From assembly GCF_900109515.1 (NCBI RefSeq), contig NZ_FOBD01000009.1:1-64000 (forward strand): a stretch of DNA of 64,000 nucleotides, in the 5' to 3' direction. The number at the start of each line of letters is the position of its first letter. Within the stretch, counting starts at the first letter, position 1. This DNA comes from Paenibacillus sp. OK003 (GTDB taxonomy: Bacteria > Bacillota > Bacilli > Paenibacillales > Paenibacillaceae). Below the pieces are notes generated by a model. The model searched no databases, was not told where the DNA came from, and saw nothing but the letters and a program-made list of their open reading frames with translations. Shown here piece after piece: positions 1 to 8,118 of the stretch. A program made the position numbers and the translations under genes.

Positions 1-22
1 AGTGGTCAAACCTTCAATCCCT

Positions 23-50
23 CCACCCGCATAGCGGGTGGTTTTTTGTT
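23..50 (+). terminator. Rho-independent terminator of a gene left of the window
   Basis: An 8-bp perfect stem (CCACCCGC / GCGGGTGG, loop ATA) is followed by six T residues on the + strand. No gene inside the window ends just before it, so it most likely belongs to a + strand gene outside the left edge. Confidence 0.85.
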
Positions 51-86
51 TCGCGCGTTTCACGCACTCAACTGGCTAAAGCCATA

Positions 87-114
87 ATAAAAAAGCCGCC
101 TTTAGGCGACTTTG
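87..114 (-). terminator. Terminator of the aldo/keto reductase gene
   Basis: Read on the minus strand, a 9-bp stem with one G-T pair and a TAAA loop is followed by TTTTTTATT. It lies about 35 bases past the reductase stop codon. Confidence 0.8.
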
Positions 115-146
115 GCATATCTCACGCTATTTTATAGCTGAATGGA

Positions 147-1040
147 TCAAGTTCGTCCAGTCCAGTCAGCTCCCGCTATTTCTTTCCAACGTTCTCTAAT
201 CTCGTCATATAACTCCTTACTCAGAGCTCCCTTGGCGACAAGATCGGCATTTTGCTGCCAACGGTTAGGTTTGGCTGTACCCACAATCGCCGTGTCTACC
301 CCTTCTGTACTGAGCGTAAAACGTAATGCGGTTTCAACGGCTGCTTGTGCATCTTCGCCCAGAAAACCATACCCAAGTTCGCTCAAGCGTTTCCAATATA
401 CAAAGGCATATGCTTCTTCCGGAAGCGAGTCATACGTCCATGCCGCATTGGCAATGGGGCGTTTGGCAATAACACCCATATTTCTCTTTCTCGCTTCTGG
501 CAACGTCAGATCAATGGCTTCCTGATCAGCAATGTTCAGCGAGGTTTCCAAGCTGTCGAACACGCCTGTCTGAATCGCATAAAGAGCATCCGTCGTATCG
601 CCGCTATATCCAATAAATCTCGTTTTCCCAGCTTCCTTGGCTCGTTGCAGCACTTCAATGACCGCTCCTTGCCGAAGTACTTCTTCAGAGCAACTATGAA
701 GATGGATTACATCAACGTATTCCGTTTTTAGTCGTCTAAGACTACGGTCAATCGTTTGCTCTAATACGTTGGCGTCCCAATCTGGGCCATCTACCCCAGC
801 GGCATGTCCACATTTGGTAAACAAATAATAATCGTCTCTGCGATGTGATAGCACATCTCCAATTAACTCTTCACTATCCCCATAACATTCAGCCGTGTCA
901 ATGACGTTTAACCCTGCATCCAACGCACTGTTAAGCAATGTTTCTACATCTGCTTTGGATACGTTCTTGCCGATCTCCGCCCCACCAAACCCAAGTGTAC
1001 TTACTTTCATTCCAGTGTTTCCGTAATTACGCAGTTCCAT
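147..1040 (-). CDS. Aldo/keto reductase
   Basis: This 297-residue protein belongs to the NAD(P)H-dependent aldo/keto reductase superfamily, cytosolic TIM-barrel oxidoreductases acting on aldehydes or ketones. Visible marks are the N-terminal strand with FGGAEIG, the catalytic region DTAECYGDSEELIG (Asp and Tyr of the tetrad), the Lys in LFTKCGH, the His in VIHLHS, and the C-terminal nucleotide-binding stretch VDTAIVGTAKPNR. The length is typical of the YhdN/IolS-type bacterial subfamily. The ATG start has a GGAGG nine bases upstream. It is a single-gene unit with its own terminator. The substrate cannot be told from sequence. Confidence 0.92.
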   Translation of the reverse strand: MELRNYGNTGMKVSTLGFGGAEIGKNVSKADVETLLNSALDAGLNVIDTAECYGDSEELIGDVLSHRRDDYYLFTKCGHAAGVDGPDWDANVLEQTIDRSLRRLKTEYVDVIHLHSCSEEVLRQGAVIEVLQRAKEAGKTRFIGYSGDTTDALYAIQTGVFDSLETSLNIADQEAIDLTLPEARKRNMGVIAKRPIANAAWTYDSLPEEAYAFVYWKRLSELGYGFLGEDAQAAVETALRFTLSTEGVDTAIVGTAKPNRWQQNADLVAKGALSKELYDEIRERWKEIAGADWTGRT

Positions 1041-1193
1041 GGATCATTTCCTCCAAGCTTCGTGAATTTGGTTACAGATAATGAAAGTACATATAGTACC
1101 AATTAGTCTTCGGTATGTATTACCCTTATGTTGGGTATTACACCCACTTGTTCATCTTACTTTATTTCCTCCAACACGGATACATCCGTTGAA

Positions 1194-1682
1194 TCAGGTT
1201 ACGAAGAACTGACTCGGGTTCCCCAGTTCAGGATGAAATTTCTCACGAAAGCGGCCTCCCGTGTATTCCCCTATGATTTTCCGCCAGAATGCTTGAGCAA
1301 TGACATTGTTGCGAACCTGGGTTACTTTCCACCTTCCCGGAAAACGTTCAAACAGCTCATAAGCTGCCCGGGTACCCACTCCACTACGCCGGTATTTCTG
1401 CATTACAAAAAACTCGGTCAAATAATAGTCATTATCTTTGCTGCCTGGTTCGCAACGTTCTACTAATGCAAACCCAGCGGGTGCCTCATCACTCGTAATC
1501 AAAAAAGGAAACTTACGATCTTCCTCTGACCAAAAAGCGTCCAAACCGGGATACTCCGGGAAAATACCGTTGCTGTCCACATCAATATTTAAATATTTTG
1601 TAAAATCATATAGATAAAATTGCATTAAGTGCCGAATCACCTGACTGCGTTCCCGGGGAACCAGCTCTATTTTTATATTCAT
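1194..1682 (-). CDS. GNAT-family N-acetyltransferase
   Basis: A 162-residue GNAT acyltransferase, probably acetyl-CoA dependent and cytosolic. The core shows the beta-strand LTEFFVMQKYRRSGVG followed by GTRAAYELFERFPGRW, matching the acetyl-CoA pyrophosphate-binding motif (R/Q-x-x-G-x-G/A), and the C-terminal segment VIAQAFWRKIIGEYTGG is typical of the family. The N-terminal LMQFYLYDFTKY occurs in a Bacillus/Paenibacillus subgroup. A GTG three codons upstream is possible, but the ATG at 1682 has GGAGG at an eight-base spacing and is preferred. The acceptor substrate is unknown. Confidence 0.88.
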   Translation of the reverse strand: MNIKIELVPRERSQVIRHLMQFYLYDFTKYLNIDVDSNGIFPEYPGLDAFWSEEDRKFPFLITSDEAPAGFALVERCEPGSKDNDYYLTEFFVMQKYRRSGVGTRAAYELFERFPGRWKVTQVRNNVIAQAFWRKIIGEYTGGRFREKFHPELGNPSQFFVT

Positions 1683-1803
1683 CCGGTTCACCTCCTCTGC
1701 TCTACTTATAATTCATACTTTAAAGCTTTACACCGCCAAGGGCAAGGAAGCATGAATTGGATGATTCCGGTTCCGTGAACAGGCTGTGACGATCTAAATA
1801 TGG

Positions 1804-1827
1804 TAAAATAGGATATAGCATATTTTA
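1804..1827. repeat. Perfect inverted repeat upstream of xerS
   Basis: TAAAATA at 1804-1810 and TATTTTA at 1821-1827 form a perfect 7-bp inverted repeat around a 10-base spacer, 29 bases before the xerS start. With 11-base arms it could be read as a dif-like 11-6-11 site (8 of 11 positions matching between arms). The left arm could equally be a -10 element (TAAAAT), which would make this an operator. Function is not established. Confidence 0.35.
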
Positions 1828-1856
1828 GAAATTATTTTATCATGGGGGTGCCGAAC

Positions 1857-2948
1857 TTGACCAATGTGCAAAAAGAGATTGACCGACGCAAGCTGGATGA
1901 CAAACTGCCTTCCATGCCTTGGTTCGTTCAGCAATTCATTGACTATAAATTACCCGACTTATCTCCTTCTACTTTGCTTGAATATTTAAGAGATTATGAA
2001 GCCTTCTTTGGCTGGTTACGCGCAGAAGGATTATCCGAGGCAAGCTCTAATAAGGAAGTTACATTGCTTGAACTAGAAGTCCTTCGAATGGAATCAGTGA
2101 CATCATATCGATTATTTTTGGCCACCAAGCGTGAAGGAGCCAACTCCAGAATCACGGTTTCCCGTAAACTTTCTTCTCTGCGTTCGCTCTTTCATTATTT
2201 AAGTCAGATTGCGGAAGACGAAGATTTCTACCCCCTGCTTAAACGAAACATTATGGCGAAGATTGAGATCAAACGTACCCATAAACCCAAAGATACAGCA
2301 GCCAAACTAAAGGGTAAACTTCTGGAGGAAGAGGAGTTACTGGAGTTTATCGGATACATCCTGGAAGGATATGCCGTGGATATGGAAAAGAACAAACAGG
2401 CGATTTACTCACACGAGCTAAACAAAGAACGGGATGCCTGTATTGCCAGCCTCATTCTGAATTCGGGTTTACGTGTATCTGAAGTGGTGAACCTGAACGT
2501 GGATGATCTGGATCTCAACAATAAGCTGCTGTATGTATATCGCAAAGGTAATAATGATGAGACGTTTAAGACGCCCGTGTATTTTAGAGAACAAGCCAAG
2601 GATGAACTCGCGACCTATATCAATCTGCGTCAGTCACGTTACCGCACACCCAAACGGGAAAAAGGCTTATTTATTGCTCTTCGCAATGGAGATTCCGAAG
2701 GAAGTCGGATGACCAAACGGGCCATACAGGCCATGATTATGAAGTACGCCAAACAATTCGGCAAGCCGTATCTGACTGTGCATAAATTGCGTCATTCTTT
2801 TGCGACCGACTATTATTTGCAAAATGATATCTATAAAACGAAGGAGCAGCTTGGACACGCTTCTACGGAAACAACCGAAATTTACGCACACCTCACGGAT
2901 AAAACGATGTCTGAAGCGATTGAACGTCGCACAGATGATGGGATGTAG
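1857..2948 (+). CDS. xerS: Tyrosine recombinase XerS
   Basis: A 363-residue site-specific tyrosine recombinase, matching XerS, the single-protein chromosome-dimer resolvase of some Firmicutes that acts at a dif site with FtsK. The N-terminal SAM-like domain carries LPDLSPSTLLEYLRDYEAFFGWL. The catalytic domain shows the first Arg in LNSGLRVSEVVNL, the HxxR box HKLRHSFATD, the Trp/His-box equivalent LGHASTETTEIYAHL, and the nucleophile Tyr in EIYAHL. The chosen start is TTG at 1857, preceded by GGGGGTG at a six-base spacing and matching the usual XerS N-terminus (NVQKEIDRRKLDDKLPSMP). An in-frame ATG lies five codons upstream. The gene stands alone with its own terminator and no integrative element around it, which favours the housekeeping role. 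Confidence 0.92.
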   Translation: MTNVQKEIDRRKLDDKLPSMPWFVQQFIDYKLPDLSPSTLLEYLRDYEAFFGWLRAEGLSEASSNKEVTLLELEVLRMESVTSYRLFLATKREGANSRITVSRKLSSLRSLFHYLSQIAEDEDFYPLLKRNIMAKIEIKRTHKPKDTAAKLKGKLLEEEELLEFIGYILEGYAVDMEKNKQAIYSHELNKERDACIASLILNSGLRVSEVVNLNVDDLDLNNKLLYVYRKGNNDETFKTPVYFREQAKDELATYINLRQSRYRTPKREKGLFIALRNGDSEGSRMTKRAIQAMIMKYAKQFGKPYLTVHKLRHSFATDYYLQNDIYKTKEQLGHASTETTEIYAHLTDKTMSEAIERRTDDGM

Positions 2949-3004
2949 CCTATTTATACACATCAAGCATGATTCAGATTTCTTATAAGATATCAAGCTA
3001 ACTT

Positions 3005-3052
3005 AAAAAAGCGATTCTTTCAGGAAAATGTCCTGCAAGGATCGCTTTTTCT
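3005..3052 (+). terminator. Terminator of xerS
   Basis: AAAAAGCGAT...ATCGCTTTTT encloses a second paired segment (CAGGA/TCCTG), followed by TTTTTCTATTTT on the + strand. It lies about 56 bases past the xerS stop. Confidence 0.88.
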
Positions 3053-3135
3053 ATTTTAATTCATTCGCAAAATTAATGAAAACATACTCTTTTCCTTACA
3101 TTTCACATCATTAAGTTTACATAATAATTATTTCG

Positions 3136-3681
3136 TCATAATTTTCTTTTCTCTTCCTGATGCTCAAGCGAGACCAGCCATCTTGCTATATCCCCTGTCT
3201 CATGAACAGAATACCTAACGAGGCCCTCTCTTTCCTCCACACATTCACTCTTGCCATGCGTCAGCCATGAAACAATCCCAACTACATCCTGTAACGTCTC
3301 GATCAGAGAAAGGTCTTTCTCTTCCCGGATCATAACTAATTTAGGATATGGCGCTTGTTTGTATCCCTCAATGAGAATCCAGTCGTACGCTGACAGATAT
3401 TTTATCATGTCTTCCAGCGGCGTCGCTTGTCTTTCAATGAGTGCAGTACGTTTCTCCGACATGACAACGACTGCATCGGCCCCTGCCTGAGCAAAGCTGT
3501 AGGAATCAGTTCCTTCGTGATCCATCTCAAAATGATTATGTCCATCATGTTTTATTACAGCCAATTTTCGTCCAGCAGAGGTAAGGTACCGCGTAAGCGC
3601 AGCAATTAAGGTGCTTTTGCCTGTGTTCTTATATCCAACAATCTGCATGATATGTGGTGAAGTGCTGCTTGTTTCAGACAT
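3136..3681 (-). CDS. mobB: Molybdopterin-guanine dinucleotide biosynthesis protein MobB
   Basis: A 181-residue P-loop GTP-binding protein of the MobB family, which assists MobA in attaching GMP to molybdopterin. The Walker A loop is visible near the N-terminus (VGYKNTGKSTL), followed by the family segment KLAVIKHDGHNHFEMDHEGTDSYSF and the strand DWILIEGYKQAPYPKLVM. The ATG at 3681 is chosen because AGGTAGG stands about seven bases upstream; longer in-frame starts at 3699 and 3768 have no ribosome-binding site. It lies seven bases past the moeA stop, so the two form a short operon. mobA and the moa genes are not in the window. Confidence 0.9.
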   Translation of the reverse strand: MSETSSTSPHIMQIVGYKNTGKSTLIAALTRYLTSAGRKLAVIKHDGHNHFEMDHEGTDSYSFAQAGADAVVVMSEKRTALIERQATPLEDMIKYLSAYDWILIEGYKQAPYPKLVMIREEKDLSLIETLQDVVGIVSWLTHGKSECVEEREGLVRYSVHETGDIARWLVSLEHQEEKRKL

Positions 3682-3688
3682 GTATGAC

Positions 3689-4984
3689 CTACCTGACATG
3701 ACCCGTGGGAAGTCTGAGAATTCGAACCTGTTCACCAGCAGGAATGCCTTTTTTCTCGGGCGGAACAACGATCAGGCAATCGCTATCTTTAATGGTGATC
3801 ATGACGCTTGATTCGTCCACACGTGCGGCAGAAGGTTTAGCATACACCATTCCGTTACGTATCTCTGTCCGTCCGCGTACAAATCGCGTGAAATTGTTGA
3901 CCTTTGTATAATCATCATCCAATATGGCTGTCCATTCCTCCAAATATGGATGAGCATCAGCTTGCATCGTGCGAATCGTTGGCCGAACAAATAACTCAAA
4001 GCCGACAAAACATGCTCCAGGATTGCCCGAAAGTGCAAATAGCAACTTTTCATTAACCACAGCAGCCGTCGTAACACTGCCGGGACGCATGGTCACTTTG
4101 TTAAACAGCATCTCCATGTTCCCTTCCCGAACCAAGTCACCCATAATGTCATAATCCCCGACCGATACCCCACCTGTTGTGACCACCATATCATTATGTT
4201 CAAGCGCTTCTGTAAGCTTCGTGCGTGCAGTATCTACGTCATCAGCAATCGAACCATACATAACCGGCTCTCCCCCCGCTTCAACGACCAGAGAACGTAG
4301 CATATAGCTGTTACTGTTCCGAATACGCCCTGGTTGCAGCGGCTCGTCCACTTCCAACAATTCTGTACCTGTCGCAAAAATGGCTACCTTGGGGCGTTTG
4401 TATACAGGCACTTGGCCTACGCCGAATGTTGCCAGCACGGATTGTTCACCTGCCTGAATAATCGTTCCTGCTTCAAGCAGCAATTGTCCCTCATGAACTT
4501 CCAATCCAATTGGCGTAATGTTGGCCTCCGGCTGAATCTGGCGCTTCAAGGCAATCCATTGTTCTCCGTGCTCTTCTTTGCTTTCAGTCATCTCCATCAT
4601 AACAACAGCATCTGCACCTTCCGGTACCTGAGCTCCTGTCATGATCCGAGCAGCTGTACCGGATGTAATCGTAAGATCCGATGTATATCCGCATGGAATT
4701 TCATCAATGATACGGAGCCAAATCTGCTGCTCGCTGGATGCTTCAATCGTATCCGAGCTTAGAATCGCGAACCCATCCATTCCGGAACGACGAAAGAATG
4801 GGTAAGGATGGGGAGCATGAATCGTCTCAGCAAGCGTTCGACCATGTGCTTGTTCAAGTGTTACTTTTTCTGTTGAACCCGATCTGACATGAGCAGCAAC
4901 TTTCGCCTGCGCGTCCGGCACCTGTATAGCTTTACGGATAAATTTCGCAGTCGTCATATCCGTTAAATGTGTATTTATTTTCAA
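3689..4984 (-). CDS. moeA: Molybdopterin molybdenumtransferase MoeA
   Basis: A 431-residue MoeA enzyme, which inserts molybdate into adenylated molybdopterin to give active molybdenum cofactor. Family signatures in order are RRSGMDGFAI, the segment TGAQVPEGADAVVMMEM, FATGTELLEV, the TTGGVSVGDYD MPT-binding motif, the LSGNPGACFVGFELFVRP region, and a C-terminal domain IV. The start is TTG at 4984 with GGAGG 11 bases upstream; the next in-frame ATG (4957) lacks a ribosome-binding site. mobB follows directly. The pair implies that the host makes at least one molybdoenzyme. Confidence 0.95.
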   Translation of the reverse strand: MKINTHLTDMTTAKFIRKAIQVPDAQAKVAAHVRSGSTEKVTLEQAHGRTLAETIHAPHPYPFFRRSGMDGFAILSSDTIEASSEQQIWLRIIDEIPCGYTSDLTITSGTAARIMTGAQVPEGADAVVMMEMTESKEEHGEQWIALKRQIQPEANITPIGLEVHEGQLLLEAGTIIQAGEQSVLATFGVGQVPVYKRPKVAIFATGTELLEVDEPLQPGRIRNSNSYMLRSLVVEAGGEPVMYGSIADDVDTARTKLTEALEHNDMVVTTGGVSVGDYDIMGDLVREGNMEMLFNKVTMRPGSVTTAAVVNEKLLFALSGNPGACFVGFELFVRPTIRTMQADAHPYLEEWTAILDDDYTKVNNFTRFVRGRTEIRNGMVYAKPSAARVDESSVMITIKDSDCLIVVPPEKKGIPAGEQVRILRLPTGHVR

Positions 4985-5129
4985 TGGTGATAGAACCTCC
5001 CTGAGTCATTTGTTCATATTAAAAAGTGTAGCCCGAAAGCCAGGTCATGACAAGTACTCTCCTACACCCCATTCACATGAAAGACGAATACACAGACCAT
5101 AATATGTAAGAGAAAAGGAGCTGACCTTG

Positions 5130-5420
5130 ATGAACCAACGATGCGAATTATGTGGAAGGGAGCCTGTCGAGACAACAGTCCACCACCTGACACCAAAGGA
5201 AATGGGCGGAACGCACATGCCTACTGCCGATCTCTGTATCCCTTGCCACAAACAAATTCATTCTCTGTATACCAATCGCGATATTATAGCCTTAGGTTTA
5301 ACTGAGATACAGGCCCTAAGGCAAGATGAACGCATCGCTCCTTATATCCGCTGGATTCGCAAACAACCAGCCACAACCATTCCTCGTGTTCGAAAGTCCC
5401 ATCATGTCCGCAAATCGTAA
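5130..5420 (+). CDS. Small HNH-type zinc-ribbon protein
   Basis: A 96-residue protein with an HNH-nuclease-like fold: CxxC at residues 5-8, paired His at 18-19 (VHHLTPKEMGG), a second CxxC at 36-39 and HKQIH at 40-44. The C-terminus is basic. The ATG at 5130 has AAGGAG nine bases upstream; a TTG one codon earlier is also possible. It is divergent from moeA and stands alone. HNH domains occur in nucleases and in non-catalytic DNA-binding proteins, so nuclease activity is only an inference. Confidence 0.75.
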   Translation: MNQRCELCGREPVETTVHHLTPKEMGGTHMPTADLCIPCHKQIHSLYTNRDIIALGLTEIQALRQDERIAPYIRWIRKQPATTIPRVRKSHHVRKS

Positions 5421-5421
5421 A

Positions 5422-5492
5422 ACAAAAAGAACAGCGTCCAAGGTCATTTTCAGTGGCATAGCTCGCTCCACCTTACCTTTTCACTGTTCTTC
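5422..5492 (-). terminator. Probable terminator of the psp-type operon
   Basis: On the minus strand AGAACAG...CTGTTCT closes a large loop with an inner AAGGT/ACCTT pairing, and the distal arm runs into TTTTTGTTTT. It lies just past the DUF4247 gene. The long loop makes it weaker than a standard terminator. Confidence 0.55.
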
Positions 5493-5533
5493 TGCGAATG
5501 ATTTAATATTGCGGGCCCCATTCAAGAGAAGTG

Positions 5534-6280
5534 CTACCTACGCCTCATGATTCGGCCACCGCCAACCCTCGTTTTGGGCTTTTTATAAGAGCTCTTGGGT
5601 GAATCAAACAATCCCCCAAGACCGCCACTGCTTTTATTACGATCAATTGTGCCTTTGCTTTGTTCCTTATTTCTGCTGAATAGTCCTCCACCGGACCCTA
5701 CGCTCGAATCCTTATCGCTGCCACGACGGGTAATCGACCCCTTCCGGTCAACGGTAATCGGTGGAGCAGCCTTTTTATCGCTGCTCGTCGGTGTCCGATA
5801 GGAACCTTCTCTTGGTTTGTACGTGTCCTTGTTCGTATAACCCCGATACGTACCGGACCCACTACCCCCAAAAGAATCAAACAAACTTCCAATTAATGTT
5901 GCGGTTAAGTAGCCTTGCAAAAAGGACGAATCATAATTTTGCCGAACATATTCTTTGGAATCCACTTCAACCAAGGTGTCTTCCGCTTTATTCGGGTCTT
6001 GCTGCAAATGATAATACTGGTCCTGATATACCAGGAACATCCGCTCTGTATTTTCCGCCGAGATCTGATCTGGCTTCCGCTGTTCAGATAATTCCTGAGC
6101 GACCTCTGGAACGGTACGATCGGCAGCTCGGTACACATAGGATGTCGTGTTACCACTGCCGCTGACCGATTCAAGCGGATAAGTGTCCTGAACGGAAGGT
6201 GCTCCGCACGCGGACAGCAGCGACATCACAAGGCTGAGGACCAGCATTAATTTTAATCCATGTGCCAAGCGCTTTTTCAT
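5534..6280 (-). CDS. DUF4247-family lipoprotein
   Basis: A 248-residue predicted lipoprotein. The N-terminus has two Lys, an Arg, a hydrophobic helix and a lipobox LLSACG with Cys at residue 25. The central part (about 40-125) matches what is usually annotated DUF4247 (VPEVAQELSEQRKPDQIS, MFLVYQDQYYHLQ). The second half is Gly/Ser/Lys/Arg-rich, low in complexity, with repeated GGLF and GGLGGLF motifs and a very basic end (RIMRRR). It is the last gene of the PspA-like operon, 11 bases past DUF4178. The basic tail suggests binding to anionic wall polymer or membrane, which is inference. Confidence 0.75.
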   Translation of the reverse strand: MKKRLAHGLKLMLVLSLVMSLLSACGAPSVQDTYPLESVSGSGNTTSYVYRAADRTVPEVAQELSEQRKPDQISAENTERMFLVYQDQYYHLQQDPNKAEDTLVEVDSKEYVRQNYDSSFLQGYLTATLIGSLFDSFGGSGSGTYRGYTNKDTYKPREGSYRTPTSSDKKAAPPITVDRKGSITRRGSDKDSSVGSGGGLFSRNKEQSKGTIDRNKSSGGLGGLFDSPKSSYKKPKTRVGGGRIMRRR

Positions 6281-6291
6281 TGGAACCTCTC

Positions 6292-6798
6292 CTAGCTCGA
6301 ACGAATCACTTTGATATCCGCAGGAAGAATGGACTCACCCTCATACAGCGTAAATCTTCTGTCTTGCCACTCCACACGCAAAAGCATGTTATCATCAGAC
6401 TGATATTGCCATACGAATTGTTCCCCAGCCTGACCATAGGGTGTCCTGCCTGCAGTGGTTACCATTCCTCCGTATTCTTCCTCCAGATGATATGCACGTC
6501 CATCCAGATCCAGCAATGTAGGCACCTCATCCGGTGCATCGAGACGGCCATCAATGGGTGTATAGAGGGCATACCGGGTCATTTCCCGTTCTTCAATATG
6601 CAAATGTCGGATTGCCGTACCATCCTGCAACGTGAGGACAGCCGCATTCCGTGCTCGATGATGTACCCGCCCAACCACTTCATAGGTGACCAGCGAAACC
6701 TCACAGATATCACCTGGTGCCAGCTGAAGCATTGTTTTCTCTGCCTTAGGCGGTTCAGGTTTGGCCATTATTCCTTTAATCCGTTTCCACACACTCAT
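6292..6798 (-). CDS. DUF4178-domain protein
   Basis: A 168-residue protein with no signal peptide or membrane helix. It consists mostly of beta strands (LAPGDICEVSLVTYEVVGRVHH, TALRLEW-type repeats), in keeping with the DUF4178 family found beside PspA/IM30 and DUF350 genes. The ATG at 6798 is preferred over 6804 because the AGGAG then sits eight bases away rather than two. It lies 23 bases past the DUF350 gene. No catalytic motif is evident. A role in membrane-stress response comes from gene context only. Confidence 0.72.
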   Translation of the reverse strand: MSVWKRIKGIMAKPEPPKAEKTMLQLAPGDICEVSLVTYEVVGRVHHRARNAAVLTLQDGTAIRHLHIEEREMTRYALYTPIDGRLDAPDEVPTLLDLDGRAYHLEEEYGGMVTTAGRTPYGQAGEQFVWQYQSDDNMLLRVEWQDRRFTLYEGESILPADIKVIRSS

Positions 6799-6821
6799 GC
6801 CCATTACTCCTGTTCTTTATC

Positions 6822-7223
6822 TTATAAACAAGCTGCAATAATTAATGCGCCCACGATATGTAGTGCACCCGAGAACAAACCGTAACCTGTCTTGCCCTGC
6901 TGTATTCCCGTATCCAGATCCAGGTTCGCCCATCTACGAATCATAAAGTGAACCACACTCTCCAGTATCAGCAAAATGACAAAGGAAACAACGGATACCA
7001 GCAACGCTTCTCCAAGATGACCCGCTGTCGAAATGGAGGTGGCGAGTACATATCCCTGAGCAAACAGCTTCATAACCATACGTGTTGTAACGGCCATATT
7101 GCCGGCCTTCACTTCGGCAAAATCCTTATACTTCGTGAACAAAGAATCCACATACATCAAGATAAACAGCAAAACCGAACCCGATAACGTCCAGACCAGC
7201 ATTGCCAAAATGTTCAAATCCAT
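6822..7223 (-). CDS. DUF350-family integral membrane protein
   Basis: A 133-residue protein with about four hydrophobic helices: residues 5-25 (ILAMLVWTLSGSVLLFILM), 45-65, 75-95 (LLVSVVSFVILLIL) and 112-132. It includes the family-typical MKLFAQGYVLATSIS and ALHIVGALIIAACL. DUF350 proteins are often encoded beside pspA homologues and DUF4178 genes. The ATG at 7223 has GGGGG at nine bases; the longer in-frame GTG start is less well placed. It probably acts in the cytoplasmic membrane with PspA, which is inference from context. Confidence 0.75.
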   Translation of the reverse strand: MDLNILAMLVWTLSGSVLLFILMYVDSLFTKYKDFAEVKAGNMAVTTRMVMKLFAQGYVLATSISTAGHLGEALLVSVVSFVILLILESVVHFMIRRWANLDLDTGIQQGKTGYGLFSGALHIVGALIIAACL

Positions 7224-7256
7224 TTCCATAGCCCCCACATTTCAACATGAACCGCA

Positions 7257-7293
7257 ATTAAAAGCGAAGGAGAAACGCTGGTCTCTCCTCCGC
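7257..7293 (-). terminator. Intercistronic hairpin between pspA and the DUF350 gene
   Basis: On the minus strand GCGGAGGAGA and TCTCCTTCGC form a 10-bp stem with one mismatch, followed by TTTTAATT. This is a likely partial terminator that would lower expression of the three downstream genes relative to pspA. Confidence 0.65.
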
Positions 7294-7317
7294 TGGTGCC
7301 CCTGCTTGCTTACAAGG

Positions 7318-7989
7318 TTAGTTCTTATTTTCGTATTGCTTCATCAATGCTGCCAGTTCATCCTCAACAGCCTGATCCTTGCCCAGCTTCTCGAACTCAT
7401 CATCCAGCGATTTACCTTTGGACGACATCTCATTGCTGGCTTCAGCCTGAGCCTCCATCTGCATCATTTTCTCTTCCATACGCTTCATGCCGGCACTTGC
7501 AGTATCAGAGCTAAATCCGTTCAGCGCCTTGTTGATTTCGGTTTGAGCTTTTGCCGCGTTGTAGCGCGCAACCAATGTTTCGCGTTTATTTTTCATTTGA
7601 GTCAATTGTTTGCGCATTTCGTCCAGCTTGCCACGAAGGTTATCGGCAGAAGCCTTGTTTTGGTCATAGCTTGTTTTGTATTCGGCCATCTTCTCTTCAG
7701 CCACTTTTTTCTCTTCCAGTGCCCGACGGGCCAAATCCATATTCTGTGCACGAGCTGCTGTATGTGCTTGCTCCTCACGTTTCTTCACGAGAGCTTCCTG
7801 TTCTTCGAACAGCTGCTTGAATTTCTTCTCAATGGCGATCTGCGCAGCAACAGCTTTCTCCGCATCTTCAAGATCTTCCTGCATATCCCGGATATATTGA
7901 TCCGTCATCTTGATCGGATCTTCTGCCTTGTCAATGATAGAGTTAATGTTAGACATTGTTAAATCGCGTAATCGTTTGAAAATGGACAT
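7318..7989 (-). CDS. pspA: PspA/IM30-family membrane-stress protein
   Basis: A 223-residue ESCRT-III-like protein of the PspA/Vipp1 family, which assembles on stressed membranes to preserve the permeability barrier. The N-terminal amphipathic helix (MSIFKRLRDLTMSNINSII) is followed by the family signature AEDPIKMTDQYIRDM and a long, charged coiled coil rich in Glu, Lys, Gln and Ala. The C-terminal part (DDEFEKLGKDQAVEDELAALM) matches the last helix. The ATG at 7989 has AGGAGG upstream; the longer open frame is leader. A consensus sigma-W promoter lies 49 bases before the start, and the gene heads the pspA-DUF350-DUF4178-DUF4247 operon. Confidence 0.93.
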   Translation of the reverse strand: MSIFKRLRDLTMSNINSIIDKAEDPIKMTDQYIRDMQEDLEDAEKAVAAQIAIEKKFKQLFEEQEALVKKREEQAHTAARAQNMDLARRALEEKKVAEEKMAEYKTSYDQNKASADNLRGKLDEMRKQLTQMKNKRETLVARYNAAKAQTEINKALNGFSSDTASAGMKRMEEKMMQMEAQAEASNEMSSKGKSLDDEFEKLGKDQAVEDELAALMKQYENKN

Positions 7990-8037
7990 TATGGTATTCC
8001 TCCTAGTCGATAGTTCATCCTTGTATATAATCATACA

Positions 8038-8063
8038 TACGTGGCAATGTTCTACTCGTTTCA
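8038..8063 (-). promoter_or_regulatory. Sigma-W (ECF) promoter of the pspA operon
   Basis: On the minus strand TGAAAC (8058-8063) and CGTA (8038-8041) are separated by exactly 16 bases, the known consensus of Bacillus sigma-W promoters. The pspA homologue operon of B. subtilis (ydjFGHI) is a known sigma-W target, which supports the call. Confidence 0.8.
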
Positions 8064-8118
8064 ATTTTAACAAAAAAAATCATAAATAACGATTTTGCTT
8101 CACTTAGCGTAAATTTAA

